Origin: Selaginella moellendorffii
Taxonomy: Eukaryota > Streptophyta > Lycopodiopsida > Selaginellales > Selaginellaceae
Length of the DNA stretch: 64,000 nt
Assembly (NCBI RefSeq): GCF_000143415.4
Contig: NW_003314389.1
Coordinates: 302,447 to 366,446 of the forward strand
Direction of reading: 5' to 3'
The notes under the pieces are model-generated. The model was not told the DNA's origin, did no database searches, and was given only the letters and a program-made list of their open reading frames with translations. How positions within the stretch are numbered: the stretch's first letter is position 1; every line of letters starts with the position of its first letter. The translations under genes were made by a program, and so were the position numbers. Of this stretch, positions 1-11,499 are shown one piece after another.

Positions 1-60
1 CTAGGACACAAAATAGAGCCAAATCGAATCTAGTACTATTTCAGCATATTGATGGCCGGT
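1..60. repeat. Family-C repeat fragment with target duplication CCGGT at 56-60
   Basis: This short piece matches the start of the family-C copy at about 34,495-34,560 (both contain CTAGCACTATTTCGGCATA-like text). The last five bases, CCGGT, recur at 12,852-12,856, where family-C sequence resumes with GGGTACTCCACC. It is therefore the left half of a target split by the composite insertion 61-12,851. Confidence 0.6.
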
Positions 61-1561
61 TGTGAGACACAAAATCCATAGGCCCCAAAGTGGAGCTAGA
101 AAGGGTGCCACGTGGTAGTGGCCGAAGCAAAAGCCAAACGAGTGTAACACGTTTGGACTAAAAGCTCTGACTTGGAGGGTCGAGAGCGGGAGTGGAACTC
201 CCAACAAAGTGCTCAAGGAGCGAGCACGAGACAACCAATAAGCAAGGCTCCAAAATGGGACCCGAGATGGACCCGAGATGGACCAAGACGGAGTCCGAGA
301 TGGAGTCCGAGATAGACCCGAGATGGAGTCCGAGATGGAGTCTAAGATGGACCGAGATGGAGTCCAAGGTGGAGTCTGAGATGGAGTCCGAGAAGGACCC
401 GAGATGGAGTCCGAGGTCGAGACCGAGACCGGGACCGAGACCGAGGCCGGGACCAAGACTGAGACCGAGACCGGGACCGAGACCGAGACCGAGGCCGAGA
501 CCGAGACCGAGGCCGAGACCGAGCCCGAGTCTGAGTCCGAGTCTGAGTCCAAGTTCGAGTCTGAGAGGGTGAAAGCCCAAAGCGTTGGTCTCCCAGACCC
601 TGGGGGGTTTGGTGAGCTCCAAAAGTATAGTAACGGGGAGGACTGCAATGGAGCCAGTTTGGCTAGGAAAGGCCAGTTTGGCCCAGGAAGGCTAGACCTA
701 GTGTTGGGTGATGAACTGACCACTGGGAAGTCCAAGACTAGAGTGAATACGGACCAACAAGCAGGGTAGCTTGGTGAAGTGTTCAAGAGCCGGCTCTAGT
801 TCCCCGGGGAGATCGACTGACCGATGCTCCCAGTCCAAGTGTGGGTGGCACTACCTACTTGGATACCAGGCGTGGCTCAACGGAACCTCGCTCTAAGCCC
901 ATGGCTAGAGCACCCAAAGGCGGAAGGCGGGGAGAGTACCCGAGTGGCTCGTGTAAGGCCACAGTGTTCTGAAGTGTTGTCCCAAAGTCCCAGACTGTGG
1001 AAAGGAAAAGAAGCAATCCTTTGGTGTGGTGGCCAAGGATACAGTCATGTGGTGAGGAAGTCCTAGAGGACCATAGGACTTAGTGGTCAAGCCTGTGGGC
1101 CTTGATCCAATGGCAGTGTTGGCAAACTCGTCCAAGGGCAAAAAGGGACTTAGTGGGGACAAACAGAGGGATATTGGGGAAGGCTGTTCCCCTTGTCGGT
1201 GGGCATCCTAAGGATGCTAAGGAGTGGATCTGGGATGACCACTCACGGATGGTTGGCCCAGTCTTGGAGAGACAAGACTGTGTTACAAGTGGTATTGGAT
1301 TACCAGTGCGGCAAAGTTGAATGGGCATAGCCTTAGCGTAATAGGCTGCTATGTCGGTGGTACCTTTGAGTGTCGGTCATGAGATCGGACACGTGGAGCA
1401 CTTGGACCAGGTGCAAGGGTGGAGTGGCATGGATGCCATTCTTGGGGCTAGCAAGTCCAAAGTCCTGAATTGGACTTATGGAGGTTGTGAATGAGACTCC
1501 TCCAAGTGGTCGGAGGTGTGGTTAAGTGACTAAAGTAGAATGGAAGATTTAGTCACTTACA
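61..1561. repeat. LTR-A copy, left end of composite
   Basis: The 1.5-kb sequence has TG...CA ends (TGTGAGACAC...CACTTACA). It matches, in inverse orientation, the solo LTRs at 49,559-51,555, 55,505-57,029 and 60,449-61,525. It contains a purine-rich GAGTCC/GAGACC tract and the core GGGTGAAAGCCCAAAGCG followed by CTCCAAAAGTATAG, which LTR-B also carries. Its right edge cuts directly into gypsy pol at 1,562. No coding capacity is credible; open frames here are repeat artefacts. Confidence 0.7.
245..560. repeat. Purine-rich hexamer tract (GAGTCC/GAGACC) in LTR-A
   Basis: Degenerate tandem 6-mers such as GAGTCC, GAGACC and GATGGA fill the tract. Because the unit is a multiple of three, every frame stays open and encodes artefact repeats (SPRS, RPRP, ETET). 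Equivalent tracts lie at 5,800-6,060, 10,430-10,720, 11,500-11,850, 50,590-51,330, 56,490-56,780 and 62,550-63,000. Confidence 0.8.
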
Positions 1562-2182
1562 CTCTTCTAAGGCTACCTTCCTTAGTTCCCCTTCTAGAAC
1601 ATACACCCTCGTTTGCTTGTAATAGATGAGTCCATTGTGTTCCGCATAGCCCGTTTTCTCTTCTGTTGGCAGCTCACCTCTCTGGTGAGCTTCCCGTGCC
1701 TCTAGATTCCTCAGCAACACTTCTTGTGCTAGACCATCGTTCTTATATGCTGTCCGCACATCATCCCAGAAGGTTGCTATTGCGCTGGATATCGCCAACC
1801 TCAAGCTCGCTTTTCGACTTAGCGCATCCGCCACGATGTTGCTCTTCCTAGGCTTGTATAGAATCTCGCAATCAAACTCGACCAAGGCATTGGCCCACCG
1901 ACCTTGTTTCCCTCTCAGGTCGGGCTATGACAAGAAGTGTTTTGTTACCACATTGTCCATATAAACCTTGAAGTGTCTCCCAAGGTAGTGTCGCCACTCC
2001 TTAAGCGCCTTGACCACCACAAACAATTCTTTCTCGTGGGCAGGCCACTTCCTTTGAGTCTTGTCCAACTTCTTCGAGAAGAACGCTACTGGATGGTTGT
2101 CTTGCTTCAAAACTGCGCCCAACGCGAAGTCCGAAGCATCCGTTTCTACCTCAAAGTCCTTACCAAAGTCTGGTAATGCCAA
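1562..2182 (-). pseudogene. Ty3/gypsy RNase H and start of integrase, broken
   Basis: This continues the gag-pol on the same strand after a frameshift near 2,160-2,182. Visible are the RNase H stretch ([41 protein letters not shown]) and its end (KSNIVADALSRK). A TAG at 1,925-1,927 interrupts HFLS-PDL; the related copy at about 33,910 has CAA (Gln) there, so this looks like a C-to-T nonsense change. The frame ends at LEEC, where LTR-A begins at 1,561. The integrase zinc finger, core and C-terminus are therefore missing from this copy. Confidence 0.85.
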
Positions 2183-4943
2183 TACAGGACACCTTCCTCA
2201 ACTTCCCTTTGAGGTGGACAAATGCCACCTCGCATTCCGTTGTCCATACCATCTTCCCTTTTCCCGTTTGGTCCGTTAAGGGCAGGGCTACTCTCGAATA
2301 GTGTCTGATATACTTTCGATAGTAGTTGCATAGCCCCAAGAACGCCCTCAACTCATGTACATTCGATGGTTGCTCCCATTCCTGGATCACTTGGACCTTC
2401 TCCGGGTCCACCTTGAGCCCGTCCTGGCCCACCATATGCCCGAGAAACTTTACCTCTTGTTGAGCAAAGTCACATTTGCTCTCTTTAGCATATAGTTTGT
2501 GTTCCCTTAGTTTCTCAAACACCTTCGCCAAGTGTTCGGCATGCTCCTCTAGCGTCTTGCTATAGATCAGGATGTCGTCGATATAGATGACCACGAAGTG
2601 ATCCAGATAGGGTACAAAGATATGGTTCATCAGCGCCAAAAACATTGCCGGTGCATTGCATAGCCCAAAGGGCATCACCAGAAACTCAAATCTCCCATAC
2701 CTCGTTCGACAGGTTGTCTTCTCGACATCCTCCTCGGCTACCGTGATCTGGTAGTATCCTGAGCTTAGGTCAATCCTCGAGAAGTATTTTGCCTTTCCCA
2801 ACCTATCGAACAGGTCCTCAATCCTGGGCAAAGGGTACTTGTTCTTCTTTATATACTTGTTGAGCAACCGGTAGTCTATGCACATGCGCATAGATCCATC
2901 TTTCTTTTTCACAAATAACACCGGCACCCCATACGGCGATTTGCTGAACCTAACATACCCTTTGTCCACCAACTCCTCTAGTTGGCACTTGAGCTCCTCA
3001 AGTTCTTTCTTGTTCAAATGATAGGGGGGACGAACCACCGCCTCAGCACCCTCGACCAGCTCAATCTTATGTTCTATCAGTCGTGCGGGGGGCAACCCCG
3101 CTGGTAACTCCTCCGGCATGGTATCCTGGAATTGGTCCAACACCCATTGGATCACTAAAGGTACTTCTTGCGTTCCTGTCTTTTTGTCACTCTTCACCGA
3201 GAGTAAGAACAAAAATGCTGCCTTAGTTCCTTTAGTGAGTTGTCCTCTCGTGGACACCAGGTTTAAGCAGGATTCTTTGGCCTTGCTTTGCCCTACCTTT
3301 AGATCCTGGGCCTCCACACTAGATCTTCTTCCTTGGGTATTCGCCAGTACCACAAGGTTTCTACCTTGTCCATGCAGGGCTACCACGAACCGATTGAACC
3401 AGTCCATTCCGAAGATCACGTCAAATCCCGCCATGTCCAACACAGTGAAATCCATGTCCACTTTCCATGTCTGTACTTCGACTCTCGCTTGTCGAAGTAC
3501 CTCATCGGTGCTTTGGCTACCTTGAACAAACTCTATAGTCCTTGGTTCGCCTAGCCGCTGCATCGTTAGTCCGGCTTGCCGGACTATGTCTGCAGCCACA
3601 AAATTATCTGAAGCACCCGTGTCAATAAGGATCTTAACAAAGCTACCTCCGAGCTTTCCTCGGAGGGCTAGTAGATGTTGCGAACGACTCTCTACCAAAG
3701 TTGCTCGTGTGATGAGTAACTTTGAGTTAGGGACTGGATCACATACCTCAGTTTGGAATTCACCCGATTTGATGGCCATATTGGCTCTGGCCTTCTTCGG
3801 GTAGGGACATTCCCTTGAAAAGTGTCCCGCTTCACTGCAGTTGTAGCATACATTGTTTCCCACGCTGCTATATGACTTGACCTTCTTATCCATGGGTTTG
3901 TCTCTTTTCGCTTGACTCCCCCACGTAATCTGCTGGCCACCAGATTTGCCTTTCCGGAACCCCGAGGACTCATTCTTAGAGAAACTCTTCTTGAATTTCC
4001 CTCTACTAAACGTTCCCCTTGGTTTGGCCCCTTTGCTAATCGTGGATCCCAACCCCGTCGTGTTCCCCTTTCGCAGGTTATCGTTGAAATGCACCTTGAT
4101 GGCCGCATCCAACGCTTTCTTGTAGCTGGTCGGGTTCCACCGCATCACTTCACTGCGAGCCCAAGTTTGCAAACCTGATATGAAGGCATGAAACGCATCC
4201 ATATCCCCCATGTCCGTGACAAGTATTCTCTTTGCCATAAACCCATTCACATACTCCTGAATGGTTCCGGTCTGCTTCAGCCTACTCAGCTCGTCCCTTA
4301 GATGCAGAGTAGCATTCAGAGGAACGTAAGTTGCACGGATCCTCACCTTCATCATTTCCCAAGTGGCCACCGGTCCTTCGTTGGCCTCTGTCGTTCTCCA
4401 CCAAGACTTGGCATTATCTGCCAAGTATGGTTTTGCACATGGGACCTTCTCCGAGCTCGATAACCGCAACGCTTGGAAGTAGTCCTCCATATCATAAAAC
4501 CAATCCTCCACCACCTTATAGTCATTCACTCCCTTGAAGACCGGTGGGGGCTTTGGTTTGTACTTGGGAACTGCCTGAGGGACTGATTCCACTTCGGTCT
4601 GTTCGACCTTGTCTGGTTTTGCCTCAGTCCCTACCGAAGGGTCCACACCTTTTGCGCTACCAGCATCCGCAGTGTTTTGCTTTTTCTTCCACTTCTCGTC
4701 ATACTTTAGCTGGCATACGAGAGTCTCTAGCAGGGCATTGGTCTGTGCAAATTTTCCTTCTAGAATGTCCAATCGAGCCTTGGACGACTGAACCTCGCCA
4801 CCAGACTCCTGTTTGGAAGTTTCCTCACTGGAGTCCTCCTCATGCAAGGATTCCTCATCCATAGCCTCTTGTTCGACCGGAGGCTCTAGCTCTGGCGGAG
4901 GTTTTGTCTCTGCCTAGGTTCGCTTACACCCTGCCTTTGCCAT
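2160..4943 (-). pseudogene. Ty3/gypsy gag-protease-reverse transcriptase
   Basis: This is a long open frame (about 900 codons from the ATG at 4,862). The same frame extends up to an ATG at 4,943, interrupted only by a TAG near 4,914 that could derive from CAG. In order, it shows a gag domain ([20 protein letters not shown]), a CCHC zinc knuckle ([15 protein letters not shown]), an aspartic protease ([16 protein letters not shown]) and reverse transcriptase ([42 protein letters not shown]). The catalytic YIDD is intact. It acts in reverse transcription of the element RNA within virus-like particles. The frame ends in a TAA before RNase H. A PBS and an LTR lie just upstream, at 4,988-6,146, so this is the 5' half of one LTR-B element in minus orientation. 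The chromodomain integrase at 8,690-9,960 probably belongs to the same family. Confidence 0.92.
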
Positions 4944-4987
4944 CTCCCAACAATCCGCCTCTATCCTTCACTAGAACTGAGGAAAAG

Positions 4988-5001
4988 GCTCCGATACCAA
5001 A
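4988..5001 (-). other. Primer binding site (initiator tRNA-Met type)
   Basis: The minus strand reads TTTGGTATCGGAGC immediately after the LTR-B end. This differs by one base from the usual plant retrotransposon PBS TGGTATCAGAGC, complementary to initiator tRNA-Met. It fixes the orientation of the adjacent LTR and gag-pol. Confidence 0.75.
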
Positions 5002-5002
5002 T

Positions 5003-6146
5003 TGTAAGCCACAAATTTTTCCTTTTCAATTTGCCAGCTTACCTCGTCTATCCAGCCAACTCTGCCTTGGCTTGTGCTAAGTTCCCTCGCCAAGGTTCTC
5101 GCCTATGGTACCAGCTCCTACTTGGTTCTATTTGGTTTCAGCTACTCACTGCACGAGCAACGGAGTGTTAGCCATCCATCTACGAATTCCCAAATCTCTC
5201 CCAATCCCCCTCCCCGGGTTAGACTGGACTTAAGGTTCAGCTACACTCCCTGCAGGCACAAACAGCCAAGCACACCAAGCCTCCAGATTCCTAACACCCC
5301 TTGGTATCACAAGACTTGATCATGGGACCCTCTAAATCCCAAGCCTTGGGTGCAGCACTTTCTTCGGGACGTCGGGGCAAAACACCATGGCCTAACGGCC
5401 CGGTATGGGTACCTCTACCCCCCCACTTCCATCCCAAAGCGAAGGCCCAAGCCCCTAGGAAGGGCGAAGACCAATGAGCCACAAGGTACTCAAGTGGGGC
5501 ACCACTCCACATGAGCCGGGAGCACCGCAGTTGGTTTCCCTTTCGGGAGTGGGAGCTGCTCTTGAGCACTTCCCTGAGTGGCCCCTTCGGCACCACCCAA
5601 GCCCATGCTCACTCCCACCCAAGGCCCCTCGGCCCCAGTCTCAACCTCAAGTCAGTTTGGAAGCACCACTAGAGAGTTCCTTCAAGACTGGTTCCTGGAC
5701 CTCACTATCCCTACTATACTTTTGGAACCCCTTGCAGCCCTCCCCCCTGGGAGACGCACGCTTTGGGCTTTCACCCCTTGAGCTGTATTAGTATTTGGAC
5801 TTACTCTCAGAATCGATCTCGGACTCGATCTCGGACCCAACTTCAAACTCGGTCTCGAACTCGATTTTGGACTTGACCTCGGACCCGATCTTGGACTCGA
5901 CTTCGGACTCGACCTCGGACTCGATCTCGGAACCGCTTTGGATCTCGGACTCTGTCTCAAACTCGGTCTCAAACTCGGTCTCCGATTCGGCCTCAGCTCG
6001 ATCCTAGACTCTATCTCAAACTCGGTCTCTGAGTCGGTCTTGGACTTGATCTTCGACTCGGTCCCATCCGATGAACTCTTTGTCATTTCGGTCATGCTTT
6101 CGGGGATCCTTTAGCCTACGACATCTCGGGGAGTCGATTACTTACA
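5003..6146 (-). repeat. LTR-B, 5' LTR of the minus-strand gypsy element
   Basis: The 1,144-bp sequence reads, on the minus strand, TGTAAGTAATCGACTCC...GTGGCTTACA and abuts the PBS. It is an inverted match to 10,367-11,499 and supplies the uninterrupted homologue of the LTR split by the large DNA transposon (the stretch at 5,061-5,080 matches the insertion site). It contains a GAGTCC/GAGACC tract and the same GTGAAAGCCCAAAGCG core as LTR-A. Confidence 0.8.
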
Positions 6147-8689
6147 TTTCCTCGGACTTACTATGCCATAACCGTGGCATAGCTCATTTCCCATAGGTGC
6201 TCTTCCCACTTGGTCACCTTGACCCAAGCCACACCATTATCAGTAGTTCAAATCAACACTTTGAACTAGTAAATATATCCCTTAGCCCAAACAAAGACCT
6301 TGTCCTTATTTAGCCACAAGATCACCTAGTGATCTCATCTTGACCCCTTAATAGGTCTACCAATAGTGACTAGGTCTTCCAGACCCTTGTAAGTTGTTGA
6401 CTATGACCCTGGGGGCATCCCCCACATGCGCCCAAGCCAGCCCTTCTAGCCAAGGATCCATAGCAATTGAGACTGAGTGTCCCCATCTCATTCACCACGT
6501 CCTTGGTGCCCTTTGCACCAAAGTGTTCAAGTTAGATATGCCGAGCTTTCACTCTAAACAATCTAGCCGTGCATCACGACTCCGGGGCATCCCCCGCTTG
6601 GCGGTGTGCCCAAGCCAATCTCCTCATTGAGAGTCCATGACCACCGAAATATGAGTGTCCTCATATTCCAAACTATCACCATGCCCTAGTGATTTGGGAC
6701 TTGAACCCAAGCACTAGAGGGTCGGGACTCGAACCCAACCTCTATATATGCATCTACGGAAGGCATCATCTAAGATGCTTGGCGTGACTCCCCACGCTGG
6801 TGCACCAACTTATAGTTAAAACGCACTATAGATCACAGCTTAGGAACCTAGTTCCCCCGCACTACCAAGTCCTCTCACTTGACAAGCCCGTGATCATGCA
6901 TGGACTCCTCTATGCTCGACCTCATGGGCCACCCTTTTTGAAGTTATCACCTTCAACTAGGGCATTTGTTCCCCCGACTTGCCAATCTCGCTTGGCAAGT
7001 CCTCTGACCACCGTAACATGGTTCTTGCATAAGCGTGAAAGTCCTTGACCATTAACTTTCGTTCAAAGCCCTCTCTTTGAACACTCGGGAACTACTTCCT
7101 TAACCTTGATAGCCTTGCCTCATGGCAAGCTTCAAAACCACGCTTCTGCTGTGCCACTCTAGTTTCGCGCGTTCCATGAACCATTTACACTTGGCCTTTC
7201 TAAGTACTAAGCTACCTAGAATTGTCTTTTGGGAACCTTGAAGGAACTCTGTCCCTTAGCTTGCTAAGGCCTCCCTTTTCGCAAGCTTTCTAGTTGCCAT
7301 ATAGTCTAACATGGACAACTCCATATTTTAGACTCTCCATGGCATCACAGTTGCTAGCAACAACACCCTCGAGCCCCCACGTGATTCTCCACTCCCAGTT
7401 GGCATAACCAGCCTTGGTCATGCCCTTCGATTCCTATGGTTCGGTTCTATCCCCTTACTACTTGCTTTTTGGCTTCACACCTTTCCTTCGGTTATTCGCC
7501 TCCAAACTAGGAGGATAGCTTTGCACTTTCTACCATGCCTTAGCAAGTATTCTTGGGGATGAACCTACCCGACAGCCTAGGGAGTGGTTCCTCAATCCAG
7601 GTATGCTCACCTTATAATCCCACACACCGAGATTAACGTTGTTGCTTATGGGCCCTTACATGCCCATCACTAGCCTTGCCAAAATTCCATTTTTGGCTTT
7701 GTCCAATTCGGGAGATAGTCTTCTCCTGTCTCTGCAACCTTGGACATTTGGATAGCACCTTCTATCCATCATTCGCGAAGGACTTAGTCCCTTGGGCCTT
7801 ATCTATTGCCCTCGCGACATCAAACACCACCTCCTGGTGTTCTAGAGTGTTCGGGTGTCCCAATGACAGCTTCTTTGACAATGAGTATTTCCTTTCATGA
7901 CATTGACTTACTATATTGCAACATAAGCAACTTATCCCCCGTAAGGGTATATCCCACTTCCTTATGCCATTAAGAAGGCTTGGGTAGCTACCTTCTACCC
8001 GTTTAACCAATTATTTTGCACCTCTTGCTTAGTTGCCTCATAGTTGTCAAGTCCTACAACTCATTACTAGTGCTTCCACACCTCCATCATTATCTGGGTC
8101 ACCACACTCCAACCGCATGCCTTCCAGCTTAGGCCATGCCATTCCCGCTTCTGTTGGGATTCCCTTAGCAAGGGGTTTTTATGAACCCACCATCATATCC
8201 TCAAGGTATCACACCTTGGCACATTTGGTGTCTCCACACCATCGGCTCCACGAGCCTACCTCTATGACACTTTTTACTTGTGTCTAGATCTTTGCTAAGG
8301 CCAAATATGGTTATTCCTCATGCTAACTATCTGTTAACACCGCACCATAGTGTTTACACCCAACTCTGGGCCAAAGTTGCTTTCTTCTGGGAACATCTTT
8401 CCCACAACTTTAGTATGGCACATTCTGCCATCAATGAGATACCTACTGTTATCATACTTGGATCTTATGATCCTTCCCATACCTCATGGGGCACCATACA
8501 CCTCAGTCCAAATGTTTCAACCAATCCCTTAGGATTATTCCTTGACTCTTATTTGAGTCATCTAACTTTTTGGGCTTTATCATCCGATGACTCGTGAGGT
8601 CCTACCTTTGAGGTGCTAGCTCATTGGAATACAACTTCTTGTATTTAGGTTCTACTCACAAGGACCATCTTTGCAAGTGTTACTCCAAC
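6147..8689. repeat. Non-coding retroelement-derived repeat
   Basis: No convincing gene is present. About 6,170-7,270 matches 57,905-58,990 in direct orientation (for example CTCATTTCCC...CCCACTTGGTCACC and GGGGGCATCCCCCAC). Parts match, inverted, the 3' untranslated stretch at 9,961-10,366. The stretch 7,270-8,690 shows no homologue that I recognise in this window and only short, unsupported open frames. Confidence 0.55.
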
Positions 8690-9064
8690 AGTTGATTTGT
8701 TCTCTTGGGGCAACCTTTTGTACTTTTGCACTTTTGCACTTTCATAGCATCCCAATTCCAGATCGTCTGTGGAAGTGTCTTACGATGGACTTCATCATGG
8801 GACTTCCCCCAAGCGAGGGGTTTGATGTGATATTCGTGGTGGTGGACCGATTCTCGAAAATGGCACATTTCATACCCACCACAACGGAGGTGGATGCGGA
8901 AGGTGTGGCGAAGCTGTTCTTTGAATAAATGGTTCGAGTGCGGGGAAGACCGGAAGATATCATCTCAGATCGAGATAAGATCTTCACCAGTAGGTTCTGG
9001 AGGACTCTCCTGGAACAGTATCGCACCAAGTTTAAATTCAGCACAGCCTATCACCCACAGACAG

Positions 9065-9111
9065 GTATGGGGTATTAAGTCATGTTTGTTGGCACTAACA
9101 CTTCTTGACAG
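9065..9111 (+). other. Probable 47-nt intron inside integrase
   Basis: GTATGG...TTGACAG splits the conserved YHPQT|DGQTKR motif exactly, and removing it restores the frame (phase 1). The same gap with the same borders is present in the second integrase copy near 35,343. It is therefore ancestral to the family rather than a local mutation. Confidence 0.65.
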
Positions 9112-9528
9112 ACGGACAAACAAAAAGGGTGAATAGGCAGCTGGAGGATTATTTGCGATGCTATGTCTCGGGAGACCAGACCGATTGGGTAAGTCATTTG
9201 AGACTCGCGGAAATGTGCTATAACAACTCACCACACTCGAGTATCGGGTTGAGTCCATGGGAAGTCATCAATGGGCGAGCTATTGAAGGTCCTGTGGAAC
9301 TCGGCGTAGCCGAGTATCATGGAGAGTTACCTGCAGTGGAGGCATTCACGGCGGAAAGACTCAGCATTTGGAATCTAGTGAGGGATTCCTTGGAACAGGC
9401 TCAACAAAGGCAAACCAAATATGCGAACCAGAAGCGTCGGGATGTAGAGTTCCAAGCTGGGGAGAAGGTGTGGCTGAACACCAAGAACCTCAAGCTACCA
9501 AGTGGGATCAGCCGAAATTTGACCCAAA

Positions 9529-9577
9529 TGTAAAAATGCATGTATTCCTGTAAATGAATTGATCTTGAGTTTTGTAA
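9529..9577 (+). other. Possible second short intron in integrase
   Basis: The frame breaks after LTQ at GTAAAAATGCATG and resumes at KFVGPYEI after TTTTGTAAG. The copy near 35,798 keeps the GTAAAATGCATGTATTTC donor side. The acceptor choice is uncertain. Confidence 0.45.
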
Positions 9578-9960
9578 GCAAGTTCGTGGGGCCTTACGAG
9601 ATTGAGGCACGAATCGGTAAAGTGGCTTACCGACTCTAACTTCCTCGAGAGATGGGGAAGATGCACCCAGTGTTCCACGTGAATTTACTCAAGTCGTACT
9701 TTGAGGATCCGCTTCGCAAGGACCAAGTGAGACCTTTACCTGAGGTTATCCAAGGGGAAGAGGAATACGAAGTCAAGGCCATCCTCAATGCGCGCAAGAG
9801 CAAGTGACAAGGACGCGAGGTGAGAGAGTTCCATGTGAAGTGGAAAGGATTTCCACACTGCGAAGCAACATGGGAACCGGAGGAGAACCTAGCGAATGCG
9901 CGAGATCTAGTGGAGGAATTTTTGCAAGGCAGAACTCTATGTACTTATGCAAAGTTCAAT

Positions 9961-10366
9961 TAAAAATATCAATTTGCGAAGTTGAGCAAGAGGCATATGT
10001 TGGGACCCAAAGGCATGCCAAAGGTAAGCTAATTAGCACGGGTTAGCTAGGTCGACCAGGCATAGGGCACTACGCCTGACTCCCCACGGGGATGTCGAAT
10101 CCGTAGATGTATTCTACGGAGGTTGGGTTCAAGTCCCAACCCCCTAGTAAAGCAAGGCTGGGTTCAAGTCCCGACCCTATACTAGGGCGTGGTGAGGTGA
10201 GGAGTATAGGGACACCTATACTACGTTGTCATGAGCTCTTGGCCGGGGAGGCTAACTTAGGCACACCGCTAAGTGGGGGGATGCCCCCAGAGACATGGTC
10301 AACAAGTCGTAGGATAAAAAAAGACGTTCGATATGGGCATCGAACTTCTTCTATGGGTGGTGGAGT
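9961..10366 (+). other. 3' untranslated stretch before LTR-B
   Basis: This non-coding stretch lies between the chromodomain frame and the LTR-B start at 10,367, and ends in purine-rich GGGTGGTGGAGT, a plausible polypurine tract. An inverted relative lies at 57,030-57,060 and within 6,395-6,800. Confidence 0.5.
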
Positions 10367-11499
10367 TGTAAGGAACCGACTCCCCGAGATGTTGTAGGCT
10401 AAAGGATCCTCGAAAGCATGACCGAAATGACAAAGAGTTCATCGGATGGGACCGAGTCAAAGATCGAGTCCAAGACCGACTCAGAGACCGAGTTCGAGAT
10501 AGAGTCCAAGATCGAGCCGAGGCCGAATCAGAGACCGAGTTCAAGACCGAGTTCGAGACCGAGTTCGAGACAGAGTCCGAGATCCAAATCGGGTCCGAGA
10601 CCGAGTCCGAGGTGGAGTCCGAAGTCGAGTCTGAGATCGAGTCCGAAATCGAGTCCGAGACCGAGTCCGAAGTCGGGTCCGAGATCGAGTCCGAGATCAA
10701 TTCTGAGAGTAAGTCCAAATACTAATACAGCTCAAGGGGTGAAAGCCCAAAGCGTGCGTCTCCCAGGGGGGAGGGCTGCAAGGGGTTCCAAAAGTATAGT
10801 AGGGATAGTGAGGTCCAGGAACCAGTCTTGAAGGAACTCTCCAGTGGTGCTTCCAAACTGACTTGAGGTTGAGATTGGGGCCGAGGGGCCTTGGGTGGGA
10901 GTTAGCATGGGCTTGGGTGGTGCCTGAGGGGCCACTCAGGGAAGTGCTCAAGAGCAGCTCCCACTCCCGAAAGGGAAACCGACTGCGGTGCTCCCGGCTC
11001 ATGTGGAGTGGTGCCCCACTTGAGTACCTTGTGTCTCATTGGTCCTCGCCCTTCCTAGGGGCTTGGGCCTTCCCTTCGGGATGGAAGTGGGGGGGTAGAG
11101 GTACCCATACCGGGCCGTTAGGCCACGGGGTTTCGCCCCGACGTCCCGAAGCAAGTGCTGCACCCAAGGCTTAGGATTTAGAGGGTCCCATGATCAAGTC
11201 TTGTGGTACCAAGGGGTGTTAGGAATCTGGAGGCTTGGTGTGCTTGGCTGCTTGTGCCTGCAGGGAGTGTAGCCGAACCTTAAGTCCAGTCTAACCCGGG
11301 GAGGGGGATTGGGAGAGATTTGGGAATCCGTAGATGGATAGCTAACACTCCGTTGCTCGTGCAGTGAATAGCTGAAACCAAGTAGGACCAAGTAGGAGCT
11401 GGTACCATAGGCAAGAACCTTGGTGAGGGAACTTAGCACAAGCCAAGGCAGAGTTGCCCGGATAGATGAGGTAAGCTGGCAAATTGGAAAGGAAAAATT
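10367..11499 (+). repeat. LTR-B, 3' LTR of the plus-strand gypsy element
   Basis: It starts TGTAAGGAACCGACTCC and runs to AAAAATTT, just short of the expected GGCTTACA end. It is the inverted counterpart of 5,003-6,146 at high identity over more than 1.1 kb. The right edge fuses to GA-rich LTR-A sequence at about 11,500. Confidence 0.75.

Larger units (their letters stand above)
8690..9960 (+). pseudogene. Chromovirus-type integrase with chromodomain, decayed
   Basis: The integrase core is visible as LTMDFIMGLPPSEGFDVIFVVVDRFSK, split here into LTMDFIMGLP and VVVDRFSKMAHFIP. It continues with SDRDKIFTSRFW, YHPQT, DGQTKRVNRQLEDYLR, and the C-terminal part VGPYEIEARIGKVAYRL and MHPVFHVNLLK. 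A chromodomain follows at about 9,760-9,935 (REFHVKWKGFPHCEATWEPEENL), which in chromoviruses targets integration to modified chromatin. In-frame stops include TAA at 8,926, one near 9,640 and a TGA near 9,807. Two short intron-like gaps interrupt the frame (9,065-9,111; 9,529-9,577). The start is truncated before the zinc finger. A 3' untranslated stretch and LTR-B follow. Confidence 0.88.

Noticed and set aside
158-786. Long frames rich in Ser/Asp, Arg/Pro, Glu/Thr or Gly/Leu (also at 5,682-6,095, 10,299-10,831, 11,194-12,077, 50,474-51,538, 56,304-56,841 and 62,421-62,974)
   Set aside because: They are read from the hexamer tracts in all frames and both strands, without conserved domains. 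They are artefacts of a repeat unit divisible by three.
1429-1448. GGCATGGATGCC palindrome in LTR-A (also about 12,716 and 49,680) as another copy of the transposon palindrome
   Set aside because: The sequence differs (no GGCCTCAYGCC half) and it is part of the LTR itself. I treat it as coincidence.
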